From Bacillus sp. FJAT-14578 (GTDB taxonomy: Bacteria > Bacillota > Bacilli > Bacillales > Bacillaceae_H), in assembly GCF_000504165.1 (NCBI RefSeq), contig NZ_AYSE01000007.1, forward strand, positions 372,001 through 436,000: 64,000 bases of DNA, read 5' to 3'. Below are positions 1-8,902 of the stretch, in pieces. Each line of letters begins with the position of its first letter. Within the stretch, counting starts at the first letter, position 1. The notes beneath the pieces were generated by a model. It ran no database searches, was not told the DNA's origin, and saw only the letters and a program-made list of their open reading frames with translations. A program made the translations under genes and the position numbers.

Positions 1-180
1 TTAATTTAGGCTCTGTTAACTACTTATATTTTGATTCAACCCATTTTCAGGATTACCTAGAAATGGGTTGAGTACATACCCATTGACCATTAACAAAGCC
101 TTAATTTAAGGAATTTCTTCTAAATAGAATTGATCATAGAAGGAATTTACACATCAAGGAAAGAGGGGTTTGGATACGCT

Positions 181-1251
181 ATGAAAAACTGGCTACCAAA
201 ATGGCGAGTCATGTCTTTATTCAGCATGATAGCGCTTTTATTAGCCGGCTGTGGTAAACCGTTCTTATCGACGTTACAACCAGCTGGTGAAGTAGCAAGC
301 ATGCAGTATGACCTTATGCTGCTGAGCACTACGATTATGGTACTCGTTATTATTGTTGTTACCATTATCTTTATTTATGTAGTGGTTCGCTTCCGTCGAC
401 GCAAAGGAGACGACAATGTGATTCCGAAGCAAGTGGAAGGAAGTCACAAACTAGAAATCATTTGGACTGTTATCCCGATTCTCTTATTAATTATTTTAGC
501 AGTTCCTACTGTGGCTTATACGTTTAAGCTGGCAGATGTAAAAGAGATGGAAGGTGCGAACAAGAAAGATGCAATAATTATCAATGTTCGTGCAAATGCT
601 TACTGGTGGGAATTCGAATATCCTAACCAAAAGATTGTTACATCTCAAGATCTTGTCGTTCCGACAGATCAAAAGGTTTATTTCAACCTAAAAGCTTCTG
701 ATGTAAAGCATTCATTCTGGATTCCGGCTGTCGGTGGAAAAATGGATACAAATACAGATGTCGTAAACAAATTCTGGTTAGAATTTGATTCTAAAAAGAC
801 TGAAGAAGCAGGCGGGGTATTTTACGGGAAATGTGCTGAGCTATGCGGCCCATCACATGCCTTAATGGACTTTAAAGTAAAAGCGCTATCACAAGATGAA
901 TTTGATAGTTGGGTAAAAGATGCGAAGGCTGCAAAACCGCAAATGGCTACAGCTGATGCTGACGTAAAAGCAGGGGAAGAGATTTTCTCTAAAAGCTGTA
1001 TTGGCTGTCACGCAGTCGAAGCACAGGATAATCGCCCAGAACAAGCTCGTCAAGCTCCAAACTTAGCTGGCTTTGCGGATCGTGAGAGAGTTGCGGGTAT
1101 CCTAGAGCACAATGAAGAAAACATTAAAGCTTGGTTAAAAGATCCTGAATACTTTAAACCAGGTAACAAGATGACTGGCACATATGGTGAGTTATCAGAT
1201 GAGCAAATCGATCAATTAACAAAGTATTTGGAGTCTCTGAAACTTAAATAA
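181..1251 (+). CDS. ctaC: Cytochrome c oxidase subunit II with fused cytochrome c domain
   Basis: Subunit II of the caa3-type terminal oxidase; it accepts electrons from cytochrome c and passes them through CuA to subunit I. The ATG at 181 follows an AGAGGGG site and gives 356 residues. The frame is open 17 codons further upstream, but without a ribosome site. The N-terminus is a lipoprotein signal with an LLAGC lipobox (Cys24), followed by two membrane segments up to about residue 110. The CuA motif CAELCGPSH (Cys218, Cys222, His226) is intact. A C-terminal cytochrome c domain carries CIGCH (273-277) and a late Met ligand in NKMTG. It is the first gene of ctaCDEF. The heme-fused architecture is standard for Bacillus caa3 oxidases. 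Confidence 0.97.
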   Translation: MKNWLPKWRVMSLFSMIALLLAGCGKPFLSTLQPAGEVASMQYDLMLLSTTIMVLVIIVVTIIFIYVVVRFRRRKGDDNVIPKQVEGSHKLEIIWTVIPILLLIILAVPTVAYTFKLADVKEMEGANKKDAIIINVRANAYWWEFEYPNQKIVTSQDLVVPTDQKVYFNLKASDVKHSFWIPAVGGKMDTNTDVVNKFWLEFDSKKTEEAGGVFYGKCAELCGPSHALMDFKVKALSQDEFDSWVKDAKAAKPQMATADADVKAGEEIFSKSCIGCHAVEAQDNRPEQARQAPNLAGFADRERVAGILEHNEENIKAWLKDPEYFKPGNKMTGTYGELSDEQIDQLTKYLESLKLK

Positions 1252-1291
1252 GATAGTCAGCTTGGGGAGTTTTATAAAAGGAGGTAAAACC

Positions 1292-3160
1292 GTGAGTACG
1301 TTAACTCAGAAAAAAGGAGTTGGCGCTGTAATATGGGACTACTTAACAACAGTAGACCATAAAAAAATCGCTATCCTTTATTTAATTGCCGGGGGATTTT
1401 TCTTCCTCGTTGGTGGTCTTGAAGCTTTATTCATACGTATCCAGCTTGCGGTTCCGAACAATGATTTCGTAAGTGGTGGTCTTTACAACGAAATTTTAAC
1501 AATGCACGGAACAACAATGATCTTCTTAGCTGCGATGCCTCTTTTATTCGCTTTAATGAACGCGGTCATGCCGCTTCAGATTGGTGCGCGTGACGTAGCG
1601 TTTCCATTCGTAAACGCATTAGGTTTCTGGTTATTTTTCGCAGGTGGAGTTTTCTTAAACTTATCATGGTTCATGGGAGGGGCGCCTGATGCTGGTTGGA
1701 CATCTTACGCATCCTTGTCATTAGCTTCACCTGGTCATGGTATTGATTTTTATGCACTAGGACTGCAGATTTCCGGTGCGGGTACGTTAATCGGGGGGAT
1801 TAACTTCCTTGTCACGATTATTAACATGCGTGCTCCTGGTATGACGTATATGCGTATGCCGTTGTTTACATGGTCAACATTTGTAGCATCTGCATTAATT
1901 CTATTTGCATTCCCGCCATTAACAGTCGGTTTATTCCTAATGATTTTTGACCGCTTATTTGGCTCAAATTTCTTTGATCCTGCTCTAGGCGGTAACACGA
2001 TTATTTGGGAGCATTTATTCTGGATTTTCGGACATCCTGAAGTATACATACTTGTACTTCCTGCGTTCGGTGTTTTCTCTGAAATTTTTGCAACATTCTC
2101 AAGAAAACGTTTATTCGGATACTCTTCAATGGTATTCGCGACTGTGTTAATCGGTTTCTTAGGATTCATGGTATGGGCTCACCATATGTTTACAACTGGT
2201 TTAGGTCCAATTGCCAACGCCATTTTCGCAGTGGCAACAATGGCGATTGCGGTTCCAACAGGGATTAAAATCTTTAACTGGTTATTGACACTTTGGGGCG
2301 GAAGCATTCAGTTCACGTCACCGATGCTTTATGCAGTAGCATTCATCCCTTCATTTGTAATGGGTGGGGTAACGGGAATCATGCTCGCAGCAGCTCCTGC
2401 CGACTATCAATACCATGACAGCTACTTTGTAGTAGCTCACTTCCACTACGTAATTGTAGGTGGGGTAGTATTTGGTATTTTAGCTGGTGTCACATACTGG
2501 TGGCCAAAAATGTTTGGCCGCATGTTGAATGAAACACTCAGCAAAATGACATTCTGGTTATTCTTAATCGGATTCCACTTAACATTCTTTATTCAGCATT
2601 TCCTTGGTTTAATGGGTATGCCTCGTCGTATTTGGAAGTTCTTACCAGGTCAAGGGTTCGAAACAGCAAACTTAGTCAGCACGATTGGTGCTTTCTTCAT
2701 GGCAGTCTCTACGATTATCTTATTAATTAACGTTATTAAAACAAGCATCAACGGACAAAAGGCTGAAGGAGATGCTTGGGGAGACGGTCGTACATTAGAA
2801 TGGGCTATTGCTTCTCCACCGCCTGAATACAACTTTAAGCAAACTCCGCTTGTTCGCGGCTTAGATGCGTTATGGGTAGAGAAAATGGATGGCAAAAATG
2901 GCATGACTCCTGCCGAACCAGTTGGAGATATTCATATGCCAAACAATTCGATTTTACCTCTCATCATGTCACTAGGTTTGTTCGTAGCTGCCTATGGTTT
3001 CTTACATCGAAACGAAGCAGCATGGGGTGACATAGTAGGTGCAATCGGCATGCTAATCACATTATTAAGTATGTTCTTACGTTCTTGGATTGATGATCTT
3101 GGTTATCATATTCATAAAGAAGATTTATTAAAAGACGATGACAAGGGGGCTAAGGCATAA
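1292..3160 (+). CDS. ctaD: Cytochrome c oxidase subunit I
   Basis: Catalytic heme-copper subunit of caa3 oxidase, reducing oxygen and pumping protons across the membrane. I chose the GTG at 1292, which follows AAAGGAGG at good spacing and gives 622 residues, the usual Bacillus length; the frame opens further upstream at a TTG at 1262 without support. The protein has many membrane segments. It shows the HPEVY motif near residue 248, where His is a CuB ligand and Tyr is the His-Tyr cross-link residue, and AHFHYV near residue 390 with heme a3 and heme a histidines. Its TAA overlaps the ctaE ATG by one base, which suggests translational coupling. Confidence 0.97.
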   Translation: MSTLTQKKGVGAVIWDYLTTVDHKKIAILYLIAGGFFFLVGGLEALFIRIQLAVPNNDFVSGGLYNEILTMHGTTMIFLAAMPLLFALMNAVMPLQIGARDVAFPFVNALGFWLFFAGGVFLNLSWFMGGAPDAGWTSYASLSLASPGHGIDFYALGLQISGAGTLIGGINFLVTIINMRAPGMTYMRMPLFTWSTFVASALILFAFPPLTVGLFLMIFDRLFGSNFFDPALGGNTIIWEHLFWIFGHPEVYILVLPAFGVFSEIFATFSRKRLFGYSSMVFATVLIGFLGFMVWAHHMFTTGLGPIANAIFAVATMAIAVPTGIKIFNWLLTLWGGSIQFTSPMLYAVAFIPSFVMGGVTGIMLAAAPADYQYHDSYFVVAHFHYVIVGGVVFGILAGVTYWWPKMFGRMLNETLSKMTFWLFLIGFHLTFFIQHFLGLMGMPRRIWKFLPGQGFETANLVSTIGAFFMAVSTIILLINVIKTSINGQKAEGDAWGDGRTLEWAIASPPPEYNFKQTPLVRGLDALWVEKMDGKNGMTPAEPVGDIHMPNNSILPLIMSLGLFVAAYGFLHRNEAAWGDIVGAIGMLITLLSMFLRSWIDDLGYHIHKEDLLKDDDKGAKA

Positions 3161-3783
3161 TGGAACTTAATGAAAAATTAACACCTGAAACGTTTCCGGC
3201 AGCGCCTGAAAAAGCTACCCTCGAAGGTAAAAATAAATTTTTAGGTTTCTGGCTTTTCCTTGGCGGAGAGACGGTCCTATTCTCATCTTTATTTGCCACA
3301 TATTTGGCGCTAAAGGACCATACGGCAAATGGGGCAACAACGCAAGATCTTTTTGACTTACCGCTTGTATTTGTTGCGACAATGCTATTATTAACAAGCA
3401 GCTTAACAAGTGTATACGCTATGTATCATATGAAAAACTTTAATTTCTCGAAAATGATGGTTTGGCTTGGAGTAACAGTACTTTTAGGTGCAGGCTTCCT
3501 AGGGTTAGAGATTTATGAGTTTAATCATTATGTACATGAATATAAGCATACATTTACTAGCAGTGCCTTCGGTTCAGCATTCTATACATTAGTTGGTTTC
3601 CACGGAGGGCACGTAGCTGTAGGTCTTTTATGGATTCTGACTTTAATGATTCGTAATGCGAAACGCGGCCTAAACTTGTATAACGCACCTAAGTTTTATG
3701 TAGCCAGCCTTTACTGGCATTTTATCGACGTTGTATGGGTGTTCATCTTTACGGTTGTATATTTAATGGGAATGGTGGGATAA
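3160..3783 (+). CDS. ctaE: Cytochrome c oxidase subunit III
   Basis: Subunit III of the caa3 oxidase, a 207-residue integral membrane protein with about five helices that stabilises the catalytic core. Recognisable family features are the KNKFLGFWLFLGGE start and the conserved GFHGGHV and YWHFIDVVWVFIF segments. It starts on the last base of the ctaD stop codon and is followed after four bases by ctaF, so the four genes are one transcript. Nothing is missing compared with the family. Confidence 0.96.
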   Translation: MELNEKLTPETFPAAPEKATLEGKNKFLGFWLFLGGETVLFSSLFATYLALKDHTANGATTQDLFDLPLVFVATMLLLTSSLTSVYAMYHMKNFNFSKMMVWLGVTVLLGAGFLGLEIYEFNHYVHEYKHTFTSSAFGSAFYTLVGFHGGHVAVGLLWILTLMIRNAKRGLNLYNAPKFYVASLYWHFIDVVWVFIFTVVYLMGMVG

Positions 3784-3787
3784 ACTG

Positions 3788-4123
3788 ATGGCGACAAATC
3801 ATTCAACTTCAGCGAACCCAAAGGTTGATTTAGAGTACCGTAGAAAAAAGAATGCAGAAGACATGAAGATGCAAGTTATTTCTTTTGGTCTCATGATTTT
3901 CTTGACACTTGTCGCATTCTTTGCAGTAGGAAATGAACATTTTAGCGGCTGGTTCACAGTACCGTTTATCATTCTTCTTGCTGTCGTTCAATTACTTTTC
4001 CAACTTTACTATTTCATGCATATGAGTCATAGAGGCCATGAGGTTCCATCATTATTTTTATACTCTGGTGCCTTAGTTGGATTAATCACGGTATTAACAT
4101 TCGTGACAATCGTTTGGTGGTAA
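3788..4123 (+). CDS. ctaF: Cytochrome c oxidase subunit IV (CtaF)
   Basis: Small fourth subunit of the caa3 oxidase (111 residues), with a polar N-terminus and three hydrophobic segments. The central LFQLYYFMHM stretch is typical of the CtaF/CyoD family. It is the last gene of ctaCDEF and is followed directly by a strong intrinsic terminator. Length matches Bacillus CtaF. Confidence 0.93.
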   Translation: MATNHSTSANPKVDLEYRRKKNAEDMKMQVISFGLMIFLTLVAFFAVGNEHFSGWFTVPFIILLAVVQLLFQLYYFMHMSHRGHEVPSLFLYSGALVGLITVLTFVTIVWW

Positions 4124-4124
4124 A

Positions 4125-4163
4125 AATAACGGAGTTGGCATTTTGCCAACTCCATTATTTTTA
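4125..4163 (+). terminator. Terminator of ctaCDEF
   Basis: A perfect 10-bp stem GGAGTTGGCA/TGCCAACTCC with a three-base loop, flanked by an A-rich run before and ATTATTTTTA after. It separates ctaCDEF from ctaG. Confidence 0.85.
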
Positions 4164-4244
4164 CCCTCATCCAACGGTTAAAGAATCCAGTAGTTCCATT
4201 AATATATAATGAAGTTTGTAACGAAATATTCATATAATGTTTCA

Positions 4245-4274
4245 TTGCCGTCTTCAAAGTTTTTTATGTATAAT
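4245..4274 (+). promoter_or_regulatory. Probable SigA promoter of ctaG
   Basis: TTGCCG (4245-4250) and a consensus TATAAT (4269-4274) are 18 bp apart, about 40 bases before the ctaG start. The placement after the ctaF terminator supports a separate promoter for ctaG. Confidence 0.5.
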
Positions 4275-4312
4275 ATAACTAATTGGTCACTGACAATTTG
4301 AGGTGATAGTTT

Positions 4313-5221
4313 ATGGAAAATTTACAGATTTTTGGATTTCAGGCTTTGTGGAGTCCCGTGTTTTTAATTTGTACGGTTGGGCTCATTGCTCTTTATTTTA
4401 ATGTGATTGGATATTTGCGTCCGTATTTTAAAAACAGTGCACCAGTTGCAACCAAAACAAAAGTCTTTTTTGTAACGAGTATGATTCTTTTATATTTTGT
4501 AAAGGGATCTCCAATTGATCTTTTGGGGCATATCATGTTCAGTGCCCATATGACTCAAATGGCGATATTGTATTTAGTGGTTCCGCCCCTTCTTATTTTA
4601 GGATTGCCGGATTGGCTTATCAAAACAGTCATTGAACACAAAGTGATTAAACCTATTTTTAACTTTTTTACAAAGCCGTTAATTGCCCTTTTAGTTTTTA
4701 ATGGAATCTTTTCGCTTTACCATATTCCTTTAATTTTTGATATTTTGAAAACGAACAGCGTTTTACATTCTATGATTACGATTGTAATTTTTATTGCAGC
4801 TCTTTTCATGTGGTGGCCGCTTATCAATCAGTTCCCGGAATATCAAACATTGACGCCCATTAAGAAAGTCGGTTATGTTTTTGGTGATGGGATCTTATTA
4901 ACTCCAGCATGTGCACTCATTATTTTTGCCAAAGACCCGTTATATGCTACATATGCAGATCCGCAAGCATGGGTAAATGCTTTAGCTCTTTGTGTCCCTT
5001 CTGACATGCTGGCGAATTTAAATTTAATTGGACCTGAAATGTTTAACATGCTTCCGCTGGTAGAAGACCAACAATTGGGTGGTATTGTAATGAAAATCAT
5101 TCAGGAGCTTGTGTATGGAACGATATTAGCTTATATTTTCTTTCAGTGGGCACGTGCGGAACGTCAAAAAGATGGAGCCGATATCCCGCCTGCTGATGTC
5201 CCATCAGGGTTGAAGCCTTAA
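4313..5221 (+). CDS. ctaG: Cytochrome c oxidase assembly protein CtaG
   Basis: Membrane protein of 302 residues from the Bacillus-type CtaG family (caa3_CtaG), needed for formation of active caa3 oxidase and thought to act in copper delivery. It is unrelated to proteobacterial CtaG/Cox11. About seven hydrophobic helices are visible. Conserved-looking segments include HMTQMAILYLVVPPLLILGLP and HSMITIVIFIAALFMWWPL. The ATG follows GAGGTGA. It lies behind the ctaF terminator with its own likely promoter, and a DUF420 gene follows after about 30 bases. Confidence 0.94.
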   Translation: MENLQIFGFQALWSPVFLICTVGLIALYFNVIGYLRPYFKNSAPVATKTKVFFVTSMILLYFVKGSPIDLLGHIMFSAHMTQMAILYLVVPPLLILGLPDWLIKTVIEHKVIKPIFNFFTKPLIALLVFNGIFSLYHIPLIFDILKTNSVLHSMITIVIFIAALFMWWPLINQFPEYQTLTPIKKVGYVFGDGILLTPACALIIFAKDPLYATYADPQAWVNALALCVPSDMLANLNLIGPEMFNMLPLVEDQQLGGIVMKIIQELVYGTILAYIFFQWARAERQKDGADIPPADVPSGLKP

Positions 5222-5251
5222 GAAAGATAAACAGGGAGAAAGGATACAACG

Positions 5252-5710
5252 ATGATACCCATTTTACCGACGATTAGTACGACCTTTATTGTGTTAAGTG
5301 CCATTACTGTAGGCATTGGCTGGTACTTAATTAAACAGGGTAAAGTTGAAGCTCATAAAAAAACGATGTTTTGGGCGGCAATTTTTGCTCTAATCTTCTT
5401 TATCATATACGCCTCTAGAACCATTTTTATTGGCAATACAAGCTTCGGCGGGCCGGAGCACCTGAAGATTTATTATACGTTGTTTTTAATCTTTCATATT
5501 TTCCTTGCCACAACGGGAGCCGTTTTTGGCATTGTAACGCTGCTGACAGGTTATAAAAACCAATTGATTAAACATAAGAAATTAGGTCCTATTACAAGCA
5601 TCATTTGGTTTTTCACTGCGATTACAGGTGTAGCTGTTTATTTACTTCTTTACATCTTTTACCGCGGTGGGGAAACCACTTCCGTTATTAAAGCTATCTT
5701 AGGATTTTAG
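5252..5710 (+). CDS. DUF420 membrane protein, CtaM/YozB-like
   Basis: 152-residue protein with four hydrophobic segments, belonging to DUF420. The Staphylococcus aureus member, CtaM, is required for function of a terminal oxidase, and B. subtilis has the related YozB. Visible family features are the central YASRTIFIGNTSFGGP segment and a histidine in LIFHIFLA. It sits 30 bases after ctaG, has a good AGGGAGAAAGG ribosome site and ends at a terminator, so it probably forms an oxidase-assembly pair with ctaG. The precise role here is inferred from the family and context. Confidence 0.82.
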   Translation: MIPILPTISTTFIVLSAITVGIGWYLIKQGKVEAHKKTMFWAAIFALIFFIIYASRTIFIGNTSFGGPEHLKIYYTLFLIFHIFLATTGAVFGIVTLLTGYKNQLIKHKKLGPITSIIWFFTAITGVAVYLLLYIFYRGGETTSVIKAILGF

Positions 5711-5716
5711 CGTCGA

Positions 5717-5760
5717 AAATCGCTCTTGCATTCTTTGAAGAATGCAAGAGCGATTTTTTT
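5717..5760 (+). terminator. Terminator after ctaG-DUF420
   Basis: A 16-bp perfect stem (AATCGCTCTTGCATTC and its complement) with a six-base loop, followed by seven T. Confidence 0.92.
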
Positions 5761-5836
5761 GTCTTCTTGGTCCAAGGCTGGCGTAATAGGAACATAACGT
5801 ATTAAAATAGAAAAAGATGGGAAGGAGGAAAAGTAT

Positions 5837-7021
5837 ATGTCATTAATAAGAACAACCGGGGAAAAAGAATACGAGGATGTTTTGGCTTTATCACAATATG
5901 CCTTTCAGTATACATTAACAGAAGAGCAAAAAAATCAGAAAAAGAAGACATTGGAAAGACAGCAGATTTGGGCTGTCTATGATGATAAAAATGAAATGGA
6001 GTCCAAACTGCATATTCTACCTCATCATATATGGATTGAAGGACTTCCTATTTCCATGGGAGGAATTGCGGGAGTCGCTACTTGGCCGGAGTATAGAAGA
6101 CATGGAAATGTCGCTTCCCTTATTATGCACGCATTAAAGCAAATGAAAAAAGATGGGCATGTCCTTTCATATTTACACCCTTTCAAGGTTAGCTTCTACC
6201 GTAAGTACGGATGGGAGCTTATCGCCGATAAAAACTACTATGAGCTATCGAAGGAACACTTCGTGCCATTTCAGTCTGTAAACGGCATGGTAAAGAGAGT
6301 GAACATCGAAAAGGAGTGGGAAGTTCTTAATAATGTATATGAACAGTTCAGTCAACTTTATAACGGGATGCTGAAACGCAATAAATTTTGGTGGCTGAAT
6401 CATGTTCAGAGTTCTGGGTTTCACTTTGTGGCAGCATTAAACGAACATCAGCAAGTAGTGGGTTATATGATGTACAAAATAGAAAACAAAATATTTGAAG
6501 TAGAAGAATTTATTCCTTTAAATGAGCAAGCATTCAAGATTCTCTGGAATTTTATTTGCCAGCACGATTCAATGGTCAACCAGCTTTCCATACGATGGGC
6601 AGGGACTGAAGCGTGGTTATTTTTATTGGACAACCCCTATTGTAAACAAACGACATTCCCGTATTTTATGGGGAGAATCGTAGATGCCCCTGCTTTTTTG
6701 AAGTTATATCCATTTAAAGAAGGCGAACATTCTGTTTTTCTTCATCTGTATGATGAACATTGCCCGTGGAATAATGGAACGTATCACATTAAAAACGGGG
6801 TAGTGACCCCATTTCTAAAGGGGAAGGAAGGCAGTACATGTATACACCCTCCAAAGCGAGGCCTTCAGCTTGATATTCAAACGTTGACGACCGCCTTATT
6901 AGGATACCGATCGGTTAAGCAATTAAGTCAAATGGGGAAAATAACAGGAGACGCTCATGAGAAAGAAAATTTTGCGCAAATCATTACACAAAAAACCACC
7001 AATTTTTTGGATTTCTTTTAA
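5837..7021 (+). CDS. GNAT family N-acetyltransferase, Eis-like
   Basis: 394-residue protein with the three-part layout of the Eis (enhanced intracellular survival) family: an N-terminal GNAT domain, a second GNAT-like domain, and a C-terminal SCP2-like domain from about residue 290. The acetyl-CoA binding motif is seen in GVATWPEYRRHGNVASLI (about 79-96), and FKVSFYRKYGWE (about 115-126) is the usual second conserved block. These enzymes acetylate amines; the substrate cannot be told. The start follows GGGAAGGAGG. It is monocistronic. Confidence 0.88.
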   Translation: MSLIRTTGEKEYEDVLALSQYAFQYTLTEEQKNQKKKTLERQQIWAVYDDKNEMESKLHILPHHIWIEGLPISMGGIAGVATWPEYRRHGNVASLIMHALKQMKKDGHVLSYLHPFKVSFYRKYGWELIADKNYYELSKEHFVPFQSVNGMVKRVNIEKEWEVLNNVYEQFSQLYNGMLKRNKFWWLNHVQSSGFHFVAALNEHQQVVGYMMYKIENKIFEVEEFIPLNEQAFKILWNFICQHDSMVNQLSIRWAGTEAWLFLLDNPYCKQTTFPYFMGRIVDAPAFLKLYPFKEGEHSVFLHLYDEHCPWNNGTYHIKNGVVTPFLKGKEGSTCIHPPKRGLQLDIQTLTTALLGYRSVKQLSQMGKITGDAHEKENFAQIITQKTTNFLDFF

Positions 7022-7095
7022 TAAACATTCCCCTTGTGACATTGGAAGCATACACTAATAAATAATGATAGATGAAGGGAAGAGGAGGATCGTTT

Positions 7096-7419
7096 GTGTC
7101 GAAGCAGAAAAAAGAGTGGCCGGTTCATCCCTCTATTGCCGAGATGATCTTAACCATTTGCTTCGAAGAATACAGTCGCAAATTTGATCGTCGTTTGTCG
7201 TTATTACAATATAATTTTGATATGCCAACTGAGCAAAGAGAGCACCGGAGATCATCGAATGTTAACCTGGACTTGACCATAGCGGCTTCTTTAAGCCAAT
7301 CCCTCTTAAAAAAATGTGAAGAACTGCAGCAAATGGTTAAGCGGGAATTTGAACTAATGGCAGGGTTGAGTGTTAAAGACATAAGGATTTATATAAAAAA
7401 AGTTATTGTGGATTCATGA
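7096..7419 (+). CDS. Hypothetical protein, 107 aa
   Basis: I do not recognise this protein. The GTG at 7096 is chosen because AGAGGAGG lies eight bases before it; the frame is open from an ATG at 7072. The product is mostly helical by eye, with basic patches (KKEW, RKFDRR, REHRRSS) and leucine-rich stretches in the second half. No signal peptide or membrane segment. It is convergent with ylbA and shares a bidirectional terminator with it. Confidence 0.7.
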   Translation: MSKQKKEWPVHPSIAEMILTICFEEYSRKFDRRLSLLQYNFDMPTEQREHRRSSNVNLDLTIAASLSQSLLKKCEELQQMVKREFELMAGLSVKDIRIYIKKVIVDS

Positions 7420-7460
7420 AACGACAACTTCTGTTACAAGATCGTCCTGTATAAACATTT

Positions 7461-7508
7461 AAAAAAGGATCAGGCCTGAATATTTTATATTCCAGCCTGA
7501 TCCTTTTT
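7461..7508. terminator. Bidirectional terminator between the 107-aa gene and ylbA
   Basis: Near-perfect stem AAAAAGGATCAGGC... and its complement, with an A-run on one side and a T-run on the other, so it can stop transcription from both convergent genes. Confidence 0.85.
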
Positions 7509-7529
7509 GTCGGTTACGGTTATAATTGC

Positions 7530-7889
7530 TTACGCGTTAACCGCTTCCACTTTTGTCTTTACTTCAGCAAGCAGTTTTGTACACTGCTCTACTAACGCTT
7601 TCGGGAAGTTTTCGCCTTCGCCGTATTCCACACCGTGTGGATAATAATGCTTGCCAAGAAGGGGGGGGATTAGTTTAATGACTGCATGACGCGCTCCTAC
7701 ATCCCCTTCAACCGCATAACCTTGAACACGTAAGTAGTACACATCATTTTGAAGTTCAAATTTGCGATCATATGTTACGCGCTCGTAATCCCATTGACCG
7801 GCGCGAACTAATCCAAGGTCTTCCATTATTTCATCTAAGCGAGTTAAATCCGCTGTTAGGTTTTCTATTCCGGTGTTTTCAAATTTCAT
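7530..7889 (-). CDS. ylbA: YugN-like family protein YlbA
   Basis: 119-residue protein of the YugN-like family, function unknown. It is recognised by length, the N-terminal MKFENTGIENL, and its place between the cta cluster and ylbB, as in B. subtilis. No membrane segment or signal peptide. The ATG follows AGGAGGGAATAC on the minus strand. It is oriented against ylbB and ylbC. Confidence 0.75.
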   Translation of the reverse strand: MKFENTGIENLTADLTRLDEIMEDLGLVRAGQWDYERVTYDRKFELQNDVYYLRVQGYAVEGDVGARHAVIKLIPPLLGKHYYPHGVEYGEGENFPKALVEQCTKLLAEVKTKVEAVNA

Positions 7890-8104
7890 ATGTATTCCCT
7901 CCTAAAACATATATTCCCTTGCTTAATAATAGTACGAATGGAAAGAAGTTGCAATGACATCATACGTAATATTCACCAAATTCAAGAAAATTCTTGTTAA
8001 AAAGCCGTCAATTTCCTTGAGCAAATTTAACGGTTTTGTTCACACTAGAAGATGAAAAGGCATACTGTCTTTTTAGCTGCACATTAAAAAGGAGGAGTTA
8101 TGAC

Positions 8105-8524
8105 ATGCAGACGGTTCGCGATGTAATGACAACTAATGTAGAGGCGTGTACCACACTTGATAATGTATATGAAGTTGCTTCTAAAATGAAAGAGCTTAAT
8201 GTAGGTGCAATACCAATTGTAGAGAATGGTCAAGTCATGGGGATGATTACTGACCGTGATTTAGTCATTCGAGGCATTGCAGAGCGAAAACCGAACTCAC
8301 AAAAAGTAACGGATGTAATGAGTGATCATCTAGTTACAGTTTCCCCTGATATGTCGGTCGAAGAGGCATCTCAACTGATGGCGCAGCATCAAGTTCGCCG
8401 TTTGCCTGTTGTTCAAAATGGACAACTTGTTGGCATTGTGGCACTGGGTGACTTAGCTACAAATAAATATTCTGATCAAAAAGCGGGCGTGGCCTTAGCG
8501 GAAATTTCAGAACCTCTTCATTAA
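8105..8524 (+). CDS. ylbB: CBS-domain protein YlbB
   Basis: 139-residue protein made of two CBS domains (about 1-60 and 68-125), a fold that usually binds adenosyl ligands. The repeated pattern VGAIPIVENGQVMGMITDRD and RRLPVVQNGQLVGIV shows the tandem domains clearly. The ATG at 8105 follows AAAAGGAGGAG; the upstream open frame has no ribosome site. It lies between ylbA and ylbC and ends at a strong terminator. Ligand and target are unknown. Confidence 0.88.
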   Translation: MQTVRDVMTTNVEACTTLDNVYEVASKMKELNVGAIPIVENGQVMGMITDRDLVIRGIAERKPNSQKVTDVMSDHLVTVSPDMSVEEASQLMAQHQVRRLPVVQNGQLVGIVALGDLATNKYSDQKAGVALAEISEPLH

Positions 8525-8574
8525 TAAAAGGAAAAAGACACATATATTAAAATGGTAATGAACGCTTGGCAGCA

Positions 8575-8628
8575 GATGGATTGTCCCTTTTCTCTTTCGA
8601 GAGTGAAAAGGGACAATCCATCTTTTTT
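8575..8628 (+). terminator. Terminator of ylbB
   Basis: About 20-bp stem GATGGATTGTCCCTTTTCTC pairing with its near-perfect complement around a TTTCGA loop, followed by TTTTTT. The remainder to 8902 holds no convincing gene. Confidence 0.88.
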
Positions 8629-8902
8629 GAATCGCGCTGTTATATAAATATGTTAGTTTTGACTATTTTCGAATGCTTTCGGCAAAAGCTAAAAGTGAAT
8701 AAAACTGAAACAAAATCTTTTTTCACACGTATAAGTAGTAAGATTAGCTTCTTATATGTATAGGAGTAGGGAATTCGTGCTAAAAAAGTAATGATGAAGT
8801 TGGAGGGATGTTGAATATATATTAGTGTAAACCTTTAAATAGCAGGGGGACTGCCTGTTAGAGCGGAATAAATTAGAATGAGTAGTAAGGAGTGACTGAA
8901 AG

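Noticed and set aside
1750-2169. Minus-strand open frame of 139 codons inside ctaD
   Set aside because: Antisense shadow of a highly conserved membrane gene; no ribosome site or recognisable protein.
8566-8763. Plus-strand open frame of 65 codons after ylbB
   Set aside because: It reads through the ylbB terminator hairpin and has no ribosome site.
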